This document shows, in pieces, positions 46,972 to 57,083 of a stretch of DNA of 64,000 nucleotides (positions are counted from its first letter, which is position 1; every line of letters begins with the position of its first letter). The DNA comes from Pseudomonas wenzhouensis (lineage in GTDB: Bacteria; Pseudomonadota; Gammaproteobacteria; Pseudomonadales; Pseudomonadaceae). The notes under the pieces are model-generated. The model saw only the letters and a program-made list of their open reading frames with translations. It did no database searches and had not been told where the DNA came from. The position numbers and the translations under genes were made by a program. The DNA lies in NCBI RefSeq assembly GCF_021029445.1, contig NZ_CP072610.1:2976001-3040000 (forward strand), in the 5' to 3' direction.

Positions 46972-47114
46972 GTTCTGTACGAAAAGTCGTCGAGCGAAGG
47001 TCAGGCGAGGCAAAAATGGGTGAGGAAGCGGAGTTTACGAGCTGTAAATGAGCATTCCGAACCTATTTTTAACGAAGCATCACCGAGCGCAGGCACTTTT
47101 CGTACAGAATCTAG
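46968..47114. mobile_element. MITE-like element B, between DUF2062 gene and lolE
   Basis: A 147-base noncoding element with 20-base terminal inverted repeats, CTAGRTTCTGTACGAAAAGT, differing at one base (G left, A right). A CTAG at each end could be a target duplication or part of the repeat. The core AGGCAAAAA, GTTTACGAGCTGTAAATGAG, TTTTTAACG matches element A (30509-30668). It fills the gap between convergent genes and ends 15 bases from the lolE stop. Confidence 0.78.
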
Positions 47115-47128
47115 GCTGCACCTCGACT

Positions 47129-48373
47129 TTATTCGTAACGTAGCGCCTCGGCCGGCTGCACCTGTGCCGCACGCCAGGACGGATAAAGTGTGGCGAGGAA
47201 ACTGAGAATCAGCGCCGCCGAACAGATCAGCGCCACATCCAGCCATTGCAGGTCAGACGGCAGGCTGCTGATGAAGTACACATCGGCACTCATCACCTGC
47301 TGCCCGGCGAACGACTCCAGCCAGGCTACCAGCGCACTGACATTGAGCGCCGCCAGGACGCCAAGTACGGTACCGATCAGCGTGCCGACCAGACCGATCA
47401 CCGAGCCCTGCACCATGAAAATCGCCATGATCTGCCGTGGCGTTGCGCCCAGGGTACGCAGGATGGCGATATCCCCACCCTTGTCGGCCACCACCATGAT
47501 CAGCGTGGCGATGATGTTGAACGCCGCCACGGCAACGATCAGCAGCAGCAGCAGCCCGATCATGGTCTTTTCCATCTTCATCGCACTGAACAGGCTGCCC
47601 TGGGTGTGCGTCCAGTCGTCGGCGCGATACCCTGCGCCCAGTTCGGCGACCAGCGCCTTGGACACCTGCGGCGCCTGGTAAAGATCCTTCAGCGCCAGAC
47701 GAATACCCGGCACCGTTCCTTGCGGCAAACGCTGCATGGCAGCCGCATCGGCGACGTTGATCAGGGCCAGTGAGCTGTCCAGCTCGGCACCGACCTTGAA
47801 CACCGCCGCCACGTTCAGCCGCTGCATGCGCGGGGTGACGCCACCAGGCGCGCTGCTCAGCTCGGGAATGATCAGCGTCAGCTTGTCGCCCACCTGCAGG
47901 CCAAAGCGACGCGCGGTGATATCACCGATCACCACGCCGAACTCACCGGGTTGCAGGTTGTTCAGGCTGCCCTGACGGATGTGCTCGGGCAGGATCGACA
48001 CCTTGCCCTCTTCCGCAGGGTCGATGCCGTGAATCTGAATCGGCTGCATCAGCCCGCGATGCGAGAGCATGCCTTCCAGTTGGGCATAGGGCGCAGCTGC
48101 CTGCACCTGCGGATTGGCCATGGCCTTGTCTGCCAGTGCGCGCCAGTCGGCAACCGGCTCGGCGCCATAGAGCATGGCGTGCGGCACCATGCCGAGAATG
48201 CGCGAGCTCATTTCCTTCTGGAAACCGTTCATCACCGACAACACCACGATCATCGCCAGCACACCGAGCGCCAGGCCGATCATCGAAGTCAGCGAAATGA
48301 AGGAGATGAAATGGTTGCGGCGCTTGGCCCGCGTGTAGCGAGCGCCGATGAAGATACTCAGCGGACGAAACAT
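47129..48373 (-). CDS. lolE: Lipoprotein-releasing ABC transporter, permease LolE
   Basis: Inner-membrane subunit that extracts outer-membrane lipoproteins and hands them to LolA. The product is 414 residues: one membrane helix near 25-50 ([14 protein letters not shown]), a periplasmic domain, and three helices after about 270. The C-terminal FtsX-like block with [21 protein letters not shown] is typical. It starts at the stop of lolD (TAATG). The assignment as LolE rather than LolC rests on gene order only, since the two are close paralogues here. Confidence 0.9.
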   Translation of the reverse strand: MFRPLSIFIGARYTRAKRRNHFISFISLTSMIGLALGVLAMIVVLSVMNGFQKEMSSRILGMVPHAMLYGAEPVADWRALADKAMANPQVQAAAPYAQLEGMLSHRGLMQPIQIHGIDPAEEGKVSILPEHIRQGSLNNLQPGEFGVVIGDITARRFGLQVGDKLTLIIPELSSAPGGVTPRMQRLNVAAVFKVGAELDSSLALINVADAAAMQRLPQGTVPGIRLALKDLYQAPQVSKALVAELGAGYRADDWTHTQGSLFSAMKMEKTMIGLLLLLIVAVAAFNIIATLIMVVADKGGDIAILRTLGATPRQIMAIFMVQGSVIGLVGTLIGTVLGVLAALNVSALVAWLESFAGQQVMSADVYFISSLPSDLQWLDVALICSAALILSFLATLYPSWRAAQVQPAEALRYE

Positions 48374-49074
48374 TAGAGGGTCACCAGCTTGCCGTCCTGC
48401 AGGCTCAGCACGCGATCCATCTGGCGCGCCAGCTGCATGTCGTGAGTCACCACCAGAAATGCGGTATTGGAGTCGCGGCTCAGTTCGCGCATCAGCTCCT
48501 GAATGCCTTCGGCAGTGTGCTGATCGAGGTTGCCGGTGGGCTCATCGAGCAGCACCAGCCCGGGGCGGTTGACCAGGGCACGGGCAATGGCTACGCGCTG
48601 ACGCTCACCACCGGACAGTTCAGCCGGCTTGTGGTGCAGGCGATGGCCCAGGCCGACTCGCTCCAGCAGAGCGGTCGCACGCTGGCGCGCTTCGGCAATC
48701 GGCGTCTTGCCGATCAGCAGCGGCATGCAGGCATTTTCCAGCGCGGTAAATTCGGCCAGCAGATGATGAAACTGATAAACGAAGCCCAGTGCACGGTTGC
48801 GCAACAGGCCGCGGGCGGTTTCACTCAGCGCCGACAGTTGCTCGCCGGCCAGCCACACGCTGCCTGCACTGGGCGTATCAAGGCCACCGAGCATGTTCAA
48901 CAGGGTGCTCTTGCCGGAGCCGGAGCTGCCGACGATGGCCACGCGCTCACCAGGCAGCAGTTCCAGTTCGAGCCCGTCGAGCACCACCACAGACTCGGGG
49001 CCTTCGTCGTAACGCTTGCTCAGGTTGCGGCAGCTGAGCACGGCATTGTGCTGTTTCATGGCGTTCGGGTTCAT
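48373..49074 (-). CDS. lolD: Lipoprotein-releasing ABC transporter, ATPase LolD
   Basis: ATPase that powers release of lipoproteins from the inner membrane. The product is about 233 residues: Walker [13 protein letters not shown] signature [15 protein letters not shown], Walker [13 protein letters not shown], and switch VVTHD. I placed the start at the ATG at 49074, just after the lolC stop and a GAGTGAG stretch; ATGs at 49086 (overlapping lolC) and 49059 are also possible. Confidence 0.95.
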   Translation of the reverse strand: MNPNAMKQHNAVLSCRNLSKRYDEGPESVVVLDGLELELLPGERVAIVGSSGSGKSTLLNMLGGLDTPSAGSVWLAGEQLSALSETARGLLRNRALGFVYQFHHLLAEFTALENACMPLLIGKTPIAEARQRATALLERVGLGHRLHHKPAELSGGERQRVAIARALVNRPGLVLLDEPTGNLDQHTAEGIQELMRELSRDSNTAFLVVTHDMQLARQMDRVLSLQDGKLVTL

Positions 49075-49078
49075 GGAC

Positions 49079-50326
49079 TCACTCATAACGCAGGGCCTCG
49101 GCAGGCTGGGTACGCGAAGCACGCCAGGCAGGGTACAGGGTGGCAAAGAAGCTCAGCAGCAGTGCTGCGCTGCAGACCATGACCACGTCTGCGGTCTGCA
49201 ATTGCGAGGGCAGGTAATCGATGAAATAGACATCGGCATTGAGAAACTTGATGCCCAGCAGCCGCTCGATGCCGGCGATCAGGCTGCTGATGTTCAGCGC
49301 CGCGAGAATCCCCAGGACGGCGCCGATCAAGGTGCCGACTACGCCAATCACCGTGCCCTGTACCATGAAGATGGCCATGATCTGCCGCGGCGTGGCGCCT
49401 AGGGTCCGCAGGATGGCGATATCGCCCTTCTTGTCGGTCACCACCATCACCAGGGTGGAGATGATGTTGAAGGCGGCGACGGCGACGATCAGCAACAGCA
49501 GCAGGCCGATCATGGTCTTTTCCATGCGAATGGCCTGATACAGATTGCCATGCGTGCGGGTCCAGTCGCGGGCGTAGAAATCGCCGTCGAGGGTCTGGGC
49601 GATTTCCCAGGCGCTGCGCGGCGCCTGGAACAGGTCATCGAACTTCAGACGCAGGCCCTGTACCTGATCCGGCTGCCAGCGCTGCAGGCGCGCCAAGTCG
49701 CTGATATTGGCCAGAGCCAGGGCACCGTCGATCTCACCGGCGCCGACATGAAAGATACCGGTCACGGTAAAACGTTTGAGGCGCGGAAACATGCCGGCCG
49801 GGGTCACGGTGACCTCAGGGGCGACGAAGGTGACCTTGTCTCCGAGCTTGACGCCCAATTTGGCCGCTGCCTTGTCGCCGATGATCATGGCGAAATCACC
49901 GGGCTGCAAGCTGTCGAGCCCGCCCTGCTGGAAGAAGCCATCGATGATCGAGACCTTGCGTTCCTGCTCGGGATCGATGGCATTGATCAGCACCTTCTGC
50001 ACCTTGCCGTCGTGCGTCAGCAAGCCCTGCATCTGGGTGAAGGGGGCCAGCGCCTCGACGCGCGGATGACGCTCGACCTGACGCGCCAGTGCCGGCCAGT
50101 CGCTGACCGGGGTGGCCGACTCGACTGTGGCATGCGGAATCATGCCCAGCACACGGGTGCGCATCTCGTGATCGAAGCCATTCATCACCGACAGCACCAG
50201 GATCATCACCATCACCCCCAGGGTGAGGCCGAGCATGGACGTCAGGGAAATGAAGGAGACGAAGTGGTTGCGACGCTTGGCCCGCGTGTAGCGCGTACCG
50301 ATGAATACGAACAGAGGTCTGAACAT
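49079..50326 (-). CDS. lolC: Lipoprotein-releasing ABC transporter, permease LolC
   Basis: Inner-membrane subunit paired with LolE, 415 residues with the same layout: a first helix about 25-50, a periplasmic domain, and three helices in the C-terminal third. It is about half identical to LolE by eye, with the shared [22 protein letters not shown] and [15 protein letters not shown]. The gene order lolC-lolD-lolE is as in P. aeruginosa, with tiny overlaps. Confidence 0.9.
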   Translation of the reverse strand: MFRPLFVFIGTRYTRAKRRNHFVSFISLTSMLGLTLGVMVMILVLSVMNGFDHEMRTRVLGMIPHATVESATPVSDWPALARQVERHPRVEALAPFTQMQGLLTHDGKVQKVLINAIDPEQERKVSIIDGFFQQGGLDSLQPGDFAMIIGDKAAAKLGVKLGDKVTFVAPEVTVTPAGMFPRLKRFTVTGIFHVGAGEIDGALALANISDLARLQRWQPDQVQGLRLKFDDLFQAPRSAWEIAQTLDGDFYARDWTRTHGNLYQAIRMEKTMIGLLLLLIVAVAAFNIISTLVMVVTDKKGDIAILRTLGATPRQIMAIFMVQGTVIGVVGTLIGAVLGILAALNISSLIAGIERLLGIKFLNADVYFIDYLPSQLQTADVVMVCSAALLLSFFATLYPAWRASRTQPAEALRYE

Positions 50327-50616
50327 GTCGGAGAGATTCGGAGGAAAGAAAAACGTCCTTGTGGCAGGGCCGGATCAGCAGCCTTACACTCACAGGCAAG
50401 TCAACGCTTGCTGTGCATCGGGCCTGCTGCGTTAAAACACCTGGAAAGCCACCAGTGGCTGACACATTGCAGTGTGACGCCAATGGAGCGGGCGATGCGA
50501 GTATTACGCCTTTACCATTCGTAACCGGCGCCTGCCAGGCAGTCATGGCCGGCACGCATGGCGTTCACGAGGCTTTCAACAGGGTCTTCGACCACCACTG
50601 CTTTCATGGGTTCGCC

Positions 50617-51183
50617 ATGTCGACTAACGATGTAGATGATCGCCGCGAATACTATCGTATCGAGGATACGATCGCACTGGAATTCAGCCTGCTGTCCGGG
50701 GCCGAAGCCTATGCCAGCGACGTGCTTCACGACACCTCGCCGCTGTTCAATCTGCTCAGCGACCTGCACCTGATGGACTTCGAATCGCAGCACTTGCTGC
50801 GCCACATCAGCGAGCGTGACCGCACCCTGGCCAACTACCTGAAGGTCATCAACAAGCGCATCGACCTGCTCGGTCAGGCGGTCGCCCAGAGCCTGCTGCG
50901 CGATATCGGCGCACCGCGTCAGGTGTCGCTGTCCGAAGGCGGCATCAGCTTCAATAACGCCCAGGCCGTGGCGCCGGGCAGCCATCTGGCGATCAAGATG
51001 GTGTTGATGCCCCAGGCGCTCGGTCTGCTGCTACGGGCCAAGGTCGTGCATTGCAGCCAGCGTGCAGATGGCCAATATGAAGTCGGTACCGAGTTCGAAG
51101 CGTTGACCGACGCACAGCGCCAGTTGCTGGCTCGGCATATCCTGCAGAAACAGGCTCTGGAACGTCGCCAGGCTCGTGAATGA
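50617..51183 (+). CDS. PilZ domain protein
   Basis: Probable c-di-GMP effector of 188 residues. The N-terminus carries RREYYR, which fits RxxxR, and SLSEGG near residue 110 fits the second half of the c-di-GMP site, although the Asp/Asn of that motif is Ser. The middle is helical and charged (LRHISERDRTLANYLKVINKR). There is no membrane segment. The start MSTNDVDDRREYYRIED at 50617 gives the domain at the very N-terminus. It is divergent from lolC and followed 19 bases later by the small secreted protein. Confidence 0.85.
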   Translation: MSTNDVDDRREYYRIEDTIALEFSLLSGAEAYASDVLHDTSPLFNLLSDLHLMDFESQHLLRHISERDRTLANYLKVINKRIDLLGQAVAQSLLRDIGAPRQVSLSEGGISFNNAQAVAPGSHLAIKMVLMPQALGLLLRAKVVHCSQRADGQYEVGTEFEALTDAQRQLLARHILQKQALERRQARE

Positions 51184-51202
51184 CCTCTACCAAGGAATTG
51201 CC

Positions 51203-51511
51203 ATGTATCGACTCGCCCTGCTATTCGCCCTGCTGATGCCCCTGCCCTCGCTTGCCGAGACCCTGAGCATTCCACTCGGCAGCCAGGGCGCGGAACTCGA
51301 CGCCAGCAACCTGCCGCATAAAGGCCAGTCCAAGCGTTCGGTACTGGAGCGTTTCGGCCTGGCCGATGAAGAGCACAAGCCCGTCGGCCAGCCGCCGATC
51401 ACACGCTGGGACTACCGCGAATTCAGCGTCTATTTCGAATACGATCACGTGATCAACAGCGTGCGCCATCACCAGCCACGTCACCTCGACACCGCCAAGG
51501 AGCAACAGTGA
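51203..51511 (+). CDS. Small secreted protein of unknown function
   Basis: The product is 102 residues with a signal peptide of about 18 residues (MYRLALLFALLMPLPSLA). The mature part has conserved-looking GQSKRSVLERFGLADEEHKPVG and WDYREFSVYFEYDHVINSV, which suggests a compact beta-rich periplasmic protein. The latter recalls the Pseudomonas periplasmic-lipoprotein-like families, but I do not recognise the family. AAGGAATTG lies before the ATG. It overlaps the glycerophosphodiesterase gene by 4 bases, so the two are co-translated. Confidence 0.8.
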   Translation: MYRLALLFALLMPLPSLAETLSIPLGSQGAELDASNLPHKGQSKRSVLERFGLADEEHKPVGQPPITRWDYREFSVYFEYDHVINSVRHHQPRHLDTAKEQQ

Positions 51512-52227
51512 CCCTTATCTACGGCCATCGCGGCGCCAAAGGCGAAGCCCCGGAAAACACCCTCGTCAGCTTCCAGCGTTGCCTGGAGCACGGCGTCAAT
51601 CGCTGCGAGCTGGATCTGCACCTGTCACGCGACGGCGAACTGATGGTCATCCACGACCCAACCCTCAAGCGCACCACCGGCCTGCGCGGCAAGGTGGTCG
51701 AGCACGACGCCGCCGAGCTGGCCAAGTACGACGCGCGCAAGGGCGGCCCGGGCTGGGTACGCCCCTGCCCCATTCCACGCCTGGAGGAATTGTTCGAGCA
51801 ATGCCAGTTCGAGCACTGGCAACTGGAAGTAAAAAGCGCCTCGAAAGTGCGCGCCGCACGTACCGTGCTGGCTATTGCCGAACTGGTCGAGCGCTTCGGT
51901 CTGCGCGAGCAGATCACCATCACCTCCAGCTCGCGCGAAGTGCTCAAGGCCGCACGCGAGCTGACCCCGCAATTGCAACTGGGCCTGGTGGCCGAGTACG
52001 CCTGGCTCGACCCGTTGAAAGTGGCAGCGCACTACCAGTGCCATCTGCTCGCATTGAACTGGACACTGTGCACCCCGGAGCGTCTGCTCAAGGCGCAGAA
52101 CCAGAGGCTGCATGTCTCGGTCTGGACGGTCAACGAGCCGGCGCTGATGCGCCGCCTGGCCGACTTTGGTGTCGACAGCCTCATCACCGACTTCCCCGGC
52201 ATCGCGGAGCAGACGCTGCGCGGCTGA
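51508..52227 (+). CDS. Glycerophosphodiester phosphodiesterase
   Basis: Hydrolyses glycerophosphodiesters to glycerol-3-phosphate and an alcohol. The product is 239 residues of the GDPD TIM-barrel family. The active-site block GHRGAKGEAPENT is at residues 6-18 (His7 as catalytic His), CELDLHLSRDGELMVIHDPTL follows with the metal-binding Glu/Asp and the second His, and SVWTVNEPALM is near the end. There is no signal peptide, so it is cytoplasmic like UgpQ. It is the third gene of a small operon with the PilZ protein and the small secreted protein. Confidence 0.93.
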   Translation: MTLIYGHRGAKGEAPENTLVSFQRCLEHGVNRCELDLHLSRDGELMVIHDPTLKRTTGLRGKVVEHDAAELAKYDARKGGPGWVRPCPIPRLEELFEQCQFEHWQLEVKSASKVRAARTVLAIAELVERFGLREQITITSSSREVLKAARELTPQLQLGLVAEYAWLDPLKVAAHYQCHLLALNWTLCTPERLLKAQNQRLHVSVWTVNEPALMRRLADFGVDSLITDFPGIAEQTLRG

Positions 52228-52240
52228 GGCACTCACCTTC

Positions 52241-52332
52241 CGTAGGAGCGGATTTATCCGCGATCCCGCCGCGTAGCCCGGAAGCAATCCGGGAGCTGGA
52301 GCGAGGATGTCCCCGGATTGCATCCGGGCTAC
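52241..52332. repeat. REP cluster after the phosphodiesterase gene
   Basis: CGTAGGAGCGGATTTATCCG (TAGGAGCGG type, 52241-52262) is followed by GTAGCCCGGAAGCAATCCGG and its inverted mate ending GGATTGCATCCGGGCTAC at 52332. This is the paired form of the family seen singly at 21798 and 39482. Confidence 0.8.
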
Positions 52333-52347
52333 GAATACAGCGCCCAA

Positions 52348-52384
52348 CAACGACAAAACCGGCCAATGGCCGGTCTTGTCGTTG
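52348..52384. terminator. Long hairpin between convergent genes
   Basis: CAACGACAAAACCGGCC pairs with GGCCGGTCTTGTCGTTG around AAT, with one mismatch. It lies between the phosphodiesterase gene (plus) and sthA (minus) and could terminate both. The downstream T content is modest, so strength is uncertain. Confidence 0.7.
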
Positions 52385-52488
52385 CTGCCGCCTGAGACGC
52401 TAGAAGCTCTCCCGATTCGGCCAGCGCCACTCGGAAGCCACTACCCAGCCTGCCTCCCCGACCGGCTCAGGCCGCCGGCCGGAGCCGC

Positions 52489-53883
52489 TCAAAAAAGCCG
52501 GTTGAGGCCGTCGAACGCGGCAACCCGATAGGCCTCGGCCATGGTCGGGTAGTTGAAGGTGGTGTTGATGAAGTACTTGATGCTGTTGGCTTCACCCTTC
52601 TGGTTCATGATCGCCTGACCGATGTGGACGATCTCCGAAGCCTGATAGCCGAAGCAGTGCACACCCAGCACTTCCAGGGTTTCACGGTGGAAGAGGATCT
52701 TCAGCATGCCCACCGGCTCGACCGAGATCTGCGCGCGGGCCATGCCCTTGAAGAAGGCCTTGCCCACTTCGTAAGGCACCTTGGCCTGGGTCAGTTCACG
52801 CTCGGTCTTGCCGATCGAGCTGATCTCCGGAATGGTGTAGATGCCGGTCGGCACGTCATCGACGAAGCGCCAGCTGCCGTTGTCGACGATGCTGCCGGCC
52901 GCGGAACGACCCTGGTCAGCCGCGGCACTGGCCAGGCTCGGCCAGCCGATCACGTCACCGGCGGCGTAGATATTGCTGACCTCGGTGCGATAGTACTCGT
53001 CGACCTGGATCTGGCCACGGCTGTTGACCGCGATGCCGATGTTTTCCAGGCCCAGCTGATCGGTGTTGCCGGTACGACCGTTACACCACAGCAGGGCATC
53101 GGCCTTGATCTTCTTGCCCGATTTCAGGTGCAGGACCACACCATTCTCCACCCCTTCGATGCGCTCGTATTCTTCGTTGTGACGAATCAGCACGTTGTTG
53201 TTGCGCAGGTGATAGGAAAGCGCGTCGGAGATTTCCGAATCGAGGAAACTCAGCAACTGATCGCGGTTGTCGATCAGGTCGACCAGCACACCCAGACCAC
53301 TGAAGATCGAGGCGTATTCGCAACCGATCACCCCGGCTCCGTAGATGATCAGGCGACGCGGCGTATGGCCGAGGCTGAGAATGGTGTCGCTGTCATAGAT
53401 ACGCGGGTGGCGAAAATCGACGTCAGCCGGACGATAGGGACGCGAACCGGTGGCGATGACGATTTGCTTGGCCACCAGCTTTTCCACCACGCCATTGAGG
53501 CAGACCACTTCGACCGTCTGATCGTCAGCGAAGCTGGCGGTGCCGAAATAGGTGTCGATGCGGTTGCGCGCGTAGTAGCCGGTGCGCGAGGTGACCTGCT
53601 TGGCGATCACCTTCTCCGCACTTTTCAGCACGTCGGGAAAGGAGAACCAACGCGGCTCGCCGATCTGGCGAAACATCGGGTTGGTGTTGAACTGCATGAT
53701 CTGCCGCACCGAGTGGCGCAGCGCCTTGGAGGGAATGGTGCCCAGGTGGGTGCAGTTGCCGCCGACCAGCGGACGGTTGTCCACCACGGCCACCTTGCGC
53801 CCGGCCTTGGCCGCGTTCATCGCCGCGCCCTCGCCCGCCGGGCCGGAGCCCAGCACCACCACATCGTAGTTGTAGACCGCCAT
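52489..53883 (-). CDS. sthA: Soluble pyridine nucleotide transhydrogenase
   Basis: FAD enzyme that moves hydride between NADPH and NAD+. The product is 464 residues of the disulfide-reductase fold. The FAD motif is [19 protein letters not shown] (about 10-28). At the redox position it reads [16 protein letters not shown], with only one Cys, which separates SthA from true disulfide reductases. The NAD(P) motif [15 protein letters not shown] and the dimerisation domain are intact. Confidence 0.96.
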   Translation of the reverse strand: MAVYNYDVVVLGSGPAGEGAAMNAAKAGRKVAVVDNRPLVGGNCTHLGTIPSKALRHSVRQIMQFNTNPMFRQIGEPRWFSFPDVLKSAEKVIAKQVTSRTGYYARNRIDTYFGTASFADDQTVEVVCLNGVVEKLVAKQIVIATGSRPYRPADVDFRHPRIYDSDTILSLGHTPRRLIIYGAGVIGCEYASIFSGLGVLVDLIDNRDQLLSFLDSEISDALSYHLRNNNVLIRHNEEYERIEGVENGVVLHLKSGKKIKADALLWCNGRTGNTDQLGLENIGIAVNSRGQIQVDEYYRTEVSNIYAAGDVIGWPSLASAAADQGRSAAGSIVDNGSWRFVDDVPTGIYTIPEISSIGKTERELTQAKVPYEVGKAFFKGMARAQISVEPVGMLKILFHRETLEVLGVHCFGYQASEIVHIGQAIMNQKGEANSIKYFINTTFNYPTMAEAYRVAAFDGLNRLF

Positions 53884-53980
53884 GTTTACTCCTTCAGATC
53901 AGGCCGGAGCGCTTGTGGCGCACCCTCGGCAGGGTCGGCAGCGGATAGTGGCCACCGACTATCAAAGCATGCTGCCTGGC

Positions 53981-54211
53981 TTAACGCTTGCCCGCGTCGT
54001 AGGCCAGGTCAGTGTTCGGCGCCTCGCTCTTGTCGCGATTGACCTCTTCGCACTTCTCACGACTACCGCCGCAGATCGAGCACTCCTTCTCGATGCCCAG
54101 GTTGGCGATACCGCCGCAGGAACCGGCGATGGGTTTACGCCCCATGATCACACCGATAGCCATCATGCCGACGACCAGAACCATAACCAGAAATACAACC
54201 AGAAACGTCAT
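53981..54211 (-). CDS. nqrM: Na+-NQR maturation factor NqrM
   Basis: Small membrane protein (DUF539) needed to assemble Na+-NQR; it is thought to supply iron for the Cys-ligated site between NqrD and NqrE. The product is 76 residues: a membrane helix at 3-24 and four Cys at 32, 44, 47 and 54 (GSCGG, ECSICGG, EKCEE), the family's hallmark. Its ATG overlaps the apbE stop (ATGA), so it is co-translated with it at the end of the nqr operon. Confidence 0.92.
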   Translation of the reverse strand: MTFLVVFLVMVLVVGMMAIGVIMGRKPIAGSCGGIANLGIEKECSICGGSREKCEEVNRDKSEAPNTDLAYDAGKR

Positions 54212-55233
54212 TGCTCATCTCCTGCAGCGAATAGCTGCTCGAATGCGGCCGTGCCCTGTGTGACGAAACCCTCGCCCTCACGCGTCACGAAAAACGCCGC
54301 GATACCGTTGCGCTCGGCGAAAGCCATGCCGGCATCCGGCCCAAGCACCATCAATAGGGTAGACAAGCCATCGGCGCGCAAGGTCGATGGATCCGCCACC
54401 GTCACGGCTGCCAGCTTGTGGTTGACCGGTTTACCCGTCAGCGGATCGAGCGTGTGCGAGTAGCGCTGGCCGTTCTCTTCGAAGTAATTGCGGTAATCAC
54501 CCGAGGTGGAAATACCGTAACCATCGAGTTGCAGGATGCGCTGGGCCACACGCTGATCGTCGCGCGGCGCTTCCAGGCCGATACGCCAGTGGCTGCCGTC
54601 AGGCTTGAAGCCAGCCGCCTTGAGCTCGCCGGTAGCCTCCACCAGATAGCTGGTGACACCCAGCTCTGCAAGACGCGCGACGATCTGATCGACAGCGTAG
54701 CCTGCCGCGATGCTGTTGAAATCAACCTGTACGTCGGCATCCTTGCACAGCTGCTGGCCTTCGATCCGCAAATGTTGCTGGCCAACCCGCTGGCGCACTT
54801 CGGCCAGACGCCCATCGTCCGGCACGGCCTCGCCCTGCCCTTTGGGGCCGAAGCCCCAAAGATCGAGCAACGGCTCCAGCGTCAGGTCGAAATAACCCTG
54901 GCTCTCCTGATGCAGGCGATCACCGGCACGCACCAGGTCCAGCACGCCCCTGGGCATGGCCTGGCAGGTACCTGCCGGCGCCCGGTTGAATTGCTCGATC
55001 AGCGAATCATCACGATAGGTGGACATCTGCAGATCGATCTCGGCGAGGATCGCCTCGGTCGCGGCCTTGAGTTCGGCTTGCGGCGCGACACCTTCACTGC
55101 GGACGTATTTGACCGAATAGGTGCTGCCCATGGTCGGGCCGCCGAACTCTTCGATCCGTTCAGAATGCAAGCAGCCCGTTAGGGCTGCCGCCAGGGCGAC
55201 AGCGATAACGGGCTGGAGTACAGCAGACCTCAT
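54208..55233 (-). CDS. apbE: FMN transferase lipoprotein ApbE
   Basis: Attaches FMN through a phosphoester bond to the threonines of NqrB and NqrC. The product is 341 residues: signal peptide with lipobox LTGC (Cys21), then GPTMGSTYSVKY, and the catalytic region around DFNSIAAGYAVD and SGDYRNYFEENGQRYSHTLDP's core (metal-binding His/Asp). The start at 55233 is a few bases after the nqrF stop; the upstream open frame overlaps nqrF and was discarded. Confidence 0.95.
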   Translation of the reverse strand: MRSAVLQPVIAVALAAALTGCLHSERIEEFGGPTMGSTYSVKYVRSEGVAPQAELKAATEAILAEIDLQMSTYRDDSLIEQFNRAPAGTCQAMPRGVLDLVRAGDRLHQESQGYFDLTLEPLLDLWGFGPKGQGEAVPDDGRLAEVRQRVGQQHLRIEGQQLCKDADVQVDFNSIAAGYAVDQIVARLAELGVTSYLVEATGELKAAGFKPDGSHWRIGLEAPRDDQRVAQRILQLDGYGISTSGDYRNYFEENGQRYSHTLDPLTGKPVNHKLAAVTVADPSTLRADGLSTLLMVLGPDAGMAFAERNGIAAFFVTREGEGFVTQGTAAFEQLFAAGDEQ

Positions 55234-55235
55234 GC

Positions 55236-56459
55236 TTAGCCGCCGAAGTCGTCGAGGAGGATATTCTCTGGCTCGACGCCCAGGTCGGTGAGCATCTTGA
55301 TCACGGCGGCGTTCATCATGGGTGGGCCGCACATGTAGAACTCACAATCTTCCGGAGCCGGATGGTCCTTCAGGTAGTTCTCGTACAACACGTTATGGAT
55401 GAAGCCGGTGAGGCCAGTCCAGTTGTCTTCCGGCTGCGGGTCGGACAGCGCCAGGTGCCATTCGAAGTTCGGGTTCTCCGCTGCCAACTGATCGTACTCT
55501 TCGTTGTAGAACGACTCGCGCATGGAGCGCGCGCCGTACCAGAAGCTGATCTTGCGTTTGGACTTCAGGCGCTTGAGCTGGTCGAAGATGTGCGAACGCA
55601 TCGGCGCCATGCCGGCACCACCGCCGATGAAGACCATCTCGGCGTCGGTGTCCTTGGCGAAGAACTCACCGAACGGCCCGTACACGGTGATCTTGTCACC
55701 CGGCTTGAGGCTGAACACGTAGGACGACATCTTGCCCGGCGGCAGATCATCCTTGCCGGGGGGCGGCGAGGCGATTCGGATGTTGAACTTCACCAGACCG
55801 CGCTCTTCCGGGTAGTTGGCCATGGAATAGGCACGGATCACGGTCTCGTCGACCTTGGACACGTACTTCCACTGGTTGAACTTGTCCCAGTCGCCGCGAT
55901 ATTCCTCCTGAATGTCGAAGTCCTTGTAGTTGACGGTGTGCGGCGGGCATTCCAGCTGCACGTAACCACCGGCGCGGAAGTCGACGTTCTCGCCTTCCGG
56001 CAGCTTCAAGGTCAGTTCCTTGATGAAGGTGGCGACGTTGGGGTTGGACACCACGGTGCATTCCCACTTCTTGACACCAAACACTTCTTCCGGGACTTCG
56101 ATCTTCATGTCCTGCTTGACTGGCGTCTGGCAGGACAGGCGCCAACCCTCACGGGCCTCGCGCTTGGTGAAGTGCGATTCTTCGGTGGAGAGCATCTCGC
56201 CGCCGCCGGACTCGACGACACACTTGCACTGCGCGCAGGTACCGCCGCCGCCGCACGCGGAGGACAGGAAGATGCCATTGTCGGCCAGGGTTTGCAGCAG
56301 CTTGCCGCCGGCCGGCACCACGATGGTTTTTTCGCCGTTGATTTCGATGCTCACGTCACCGCTGGAGACCAGCTTGGCGCGTGCCGCGAGGATGACCAGC
56401 ACCAGCGCAAGCACGATGGCGGTGAACATGCCGATGGCGAGTAGGATTTCGTAATTCAT
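55236..56459 (-). CDS. nqrF: Na+-NQR subunit F (NADH dehydrogenase)
   Basis: Entry point for electrons of the Na+-pumping NADH:ubiquinone oxidoreductase. The product is 407 residues: one N-terminal helix (3-26), a 2Fe-2S domain with Cys69, Cys75, Cys78 and Cys110, an FAD domain (RAYSMANYP), and an NADH domain ([15 protein letters not shown]). The C-terminus [12 protein letters not shown] is typical. The six nqr genes follow with gaps of 0-15 bases or slight overlaps. Confidence 0.97.
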   Translation of the reverse strand: MNYEILLAIGMFTAIVLALVLVILAARAKLVSSGDVSIEINGEKTIVVPAGGKLLQTLADNGIFLSSACGGGGTCAQCKCVVESGGGEMLSTEESHFTKREAREGWRLSCQTPVKQDMKIEVPEEVFGVKKWECTVVSNPNVATFIKELTLKLPEGENVDFRAGGYVQLECPPHTVNYKDFDIQEEYRGDWDKFNQWKYVSKVDETVIRAYSMANYPEERGLVKFNIRIASPPPGKDDLPPGKMSSYVFSLKPGDKITVYGPFGEFFAKDTDAEMVFIGGGAGMAPMRSHIFDQLKRLKSKRKISFWYGARSMRESFYNEEYDQLAAENPNFEWHLALSDPQPEDNWTGLTGFIHNVLYENYLKDHPAPEDCEFYMCGPPMMNAAVIKMLTDLGVEPENILLDDFGG

Positions 56460-56474
56460 CTGTTCATCCTTTCC

Positions 56475-57083
56475 TTACAGCTGCACGCCGGAGAAGGACA
56501 TGAAGCCCAGCGACATCAGACCGATGGTGATGAAGGTGATGCCCAGCCCCTGCAGACCGGCGGGTACGTCGCTGTACTTGAGCTTCTCGCGAATACCGGC
56601 CAGCGCGGCAATCGCCAGCGCCCAGGACAGCCCCGAGCCCAGACCGTAAACGGTACTTTCGGCGAGGTTGTAGTCACGCTCGACCATGAACAGGGTGCCG
56701 CCCATGATGGCGCAGTTCACCGTGATCAGCGGCAGGAAGATACCGAGCGCGTTGTACAGCGCAGGTACGTACTTATCCAGCAGCATCTCGAGAATCTGCA
56801 CGATGGCAGCGATCACGCCGATGTAGCTGAGCAGACCGAGGAAGCTCAGATCGACTTCGGGCAGACCGGCCCAGGCCAGTGCGCCATCCTTGAGCAGGTA
56901 GGTGTAGATCAGGTTGTTCGCCGGCACGGTGATGACCTGCACCACGACCACCGCGATGCCAAGACCGATGGCGGTCTCGACCTTCTTGGAGATGGCGATG
57001 AAGGTACACATGCCAAGGAAGAAGGCCAGCGCCATGTTCTCGACGAACACGGCCTTGGCCAACAGGCTGAGATAGTGCTCCAT
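56475..57083 (-). CDS. nqrE: Na+-NQR subunit E
   Basis: Integral membrane subunit of 202 residues with six predicted helices. Cys26 (GMCTF) and the Cys of VNCAIMGG near residue 120 match the conserved cysteines that, with those of NqrD, hold the intramembrane iron-sulfur centre. The ATG abuts the nqrD stop. Confidence 0.96.
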   Translation of the reverse strand: MEHYLSLLAKAVFVENMALAFFLGMCTFIAISKKVETAIGLGIAVVVVQVITVPANNLIYTYLLKDGALAWAGLPEVDLSFLGLLSYIGVIAAIVQILEMLLDKYVPALYNALGIFLPLITVNCAIMGGTLFMVERDYNLAESTVYGLGSGLSWALAIAALAGIREKLKYSDVPAGLQGLGITFITIGLMSLGFMSFSGVQL

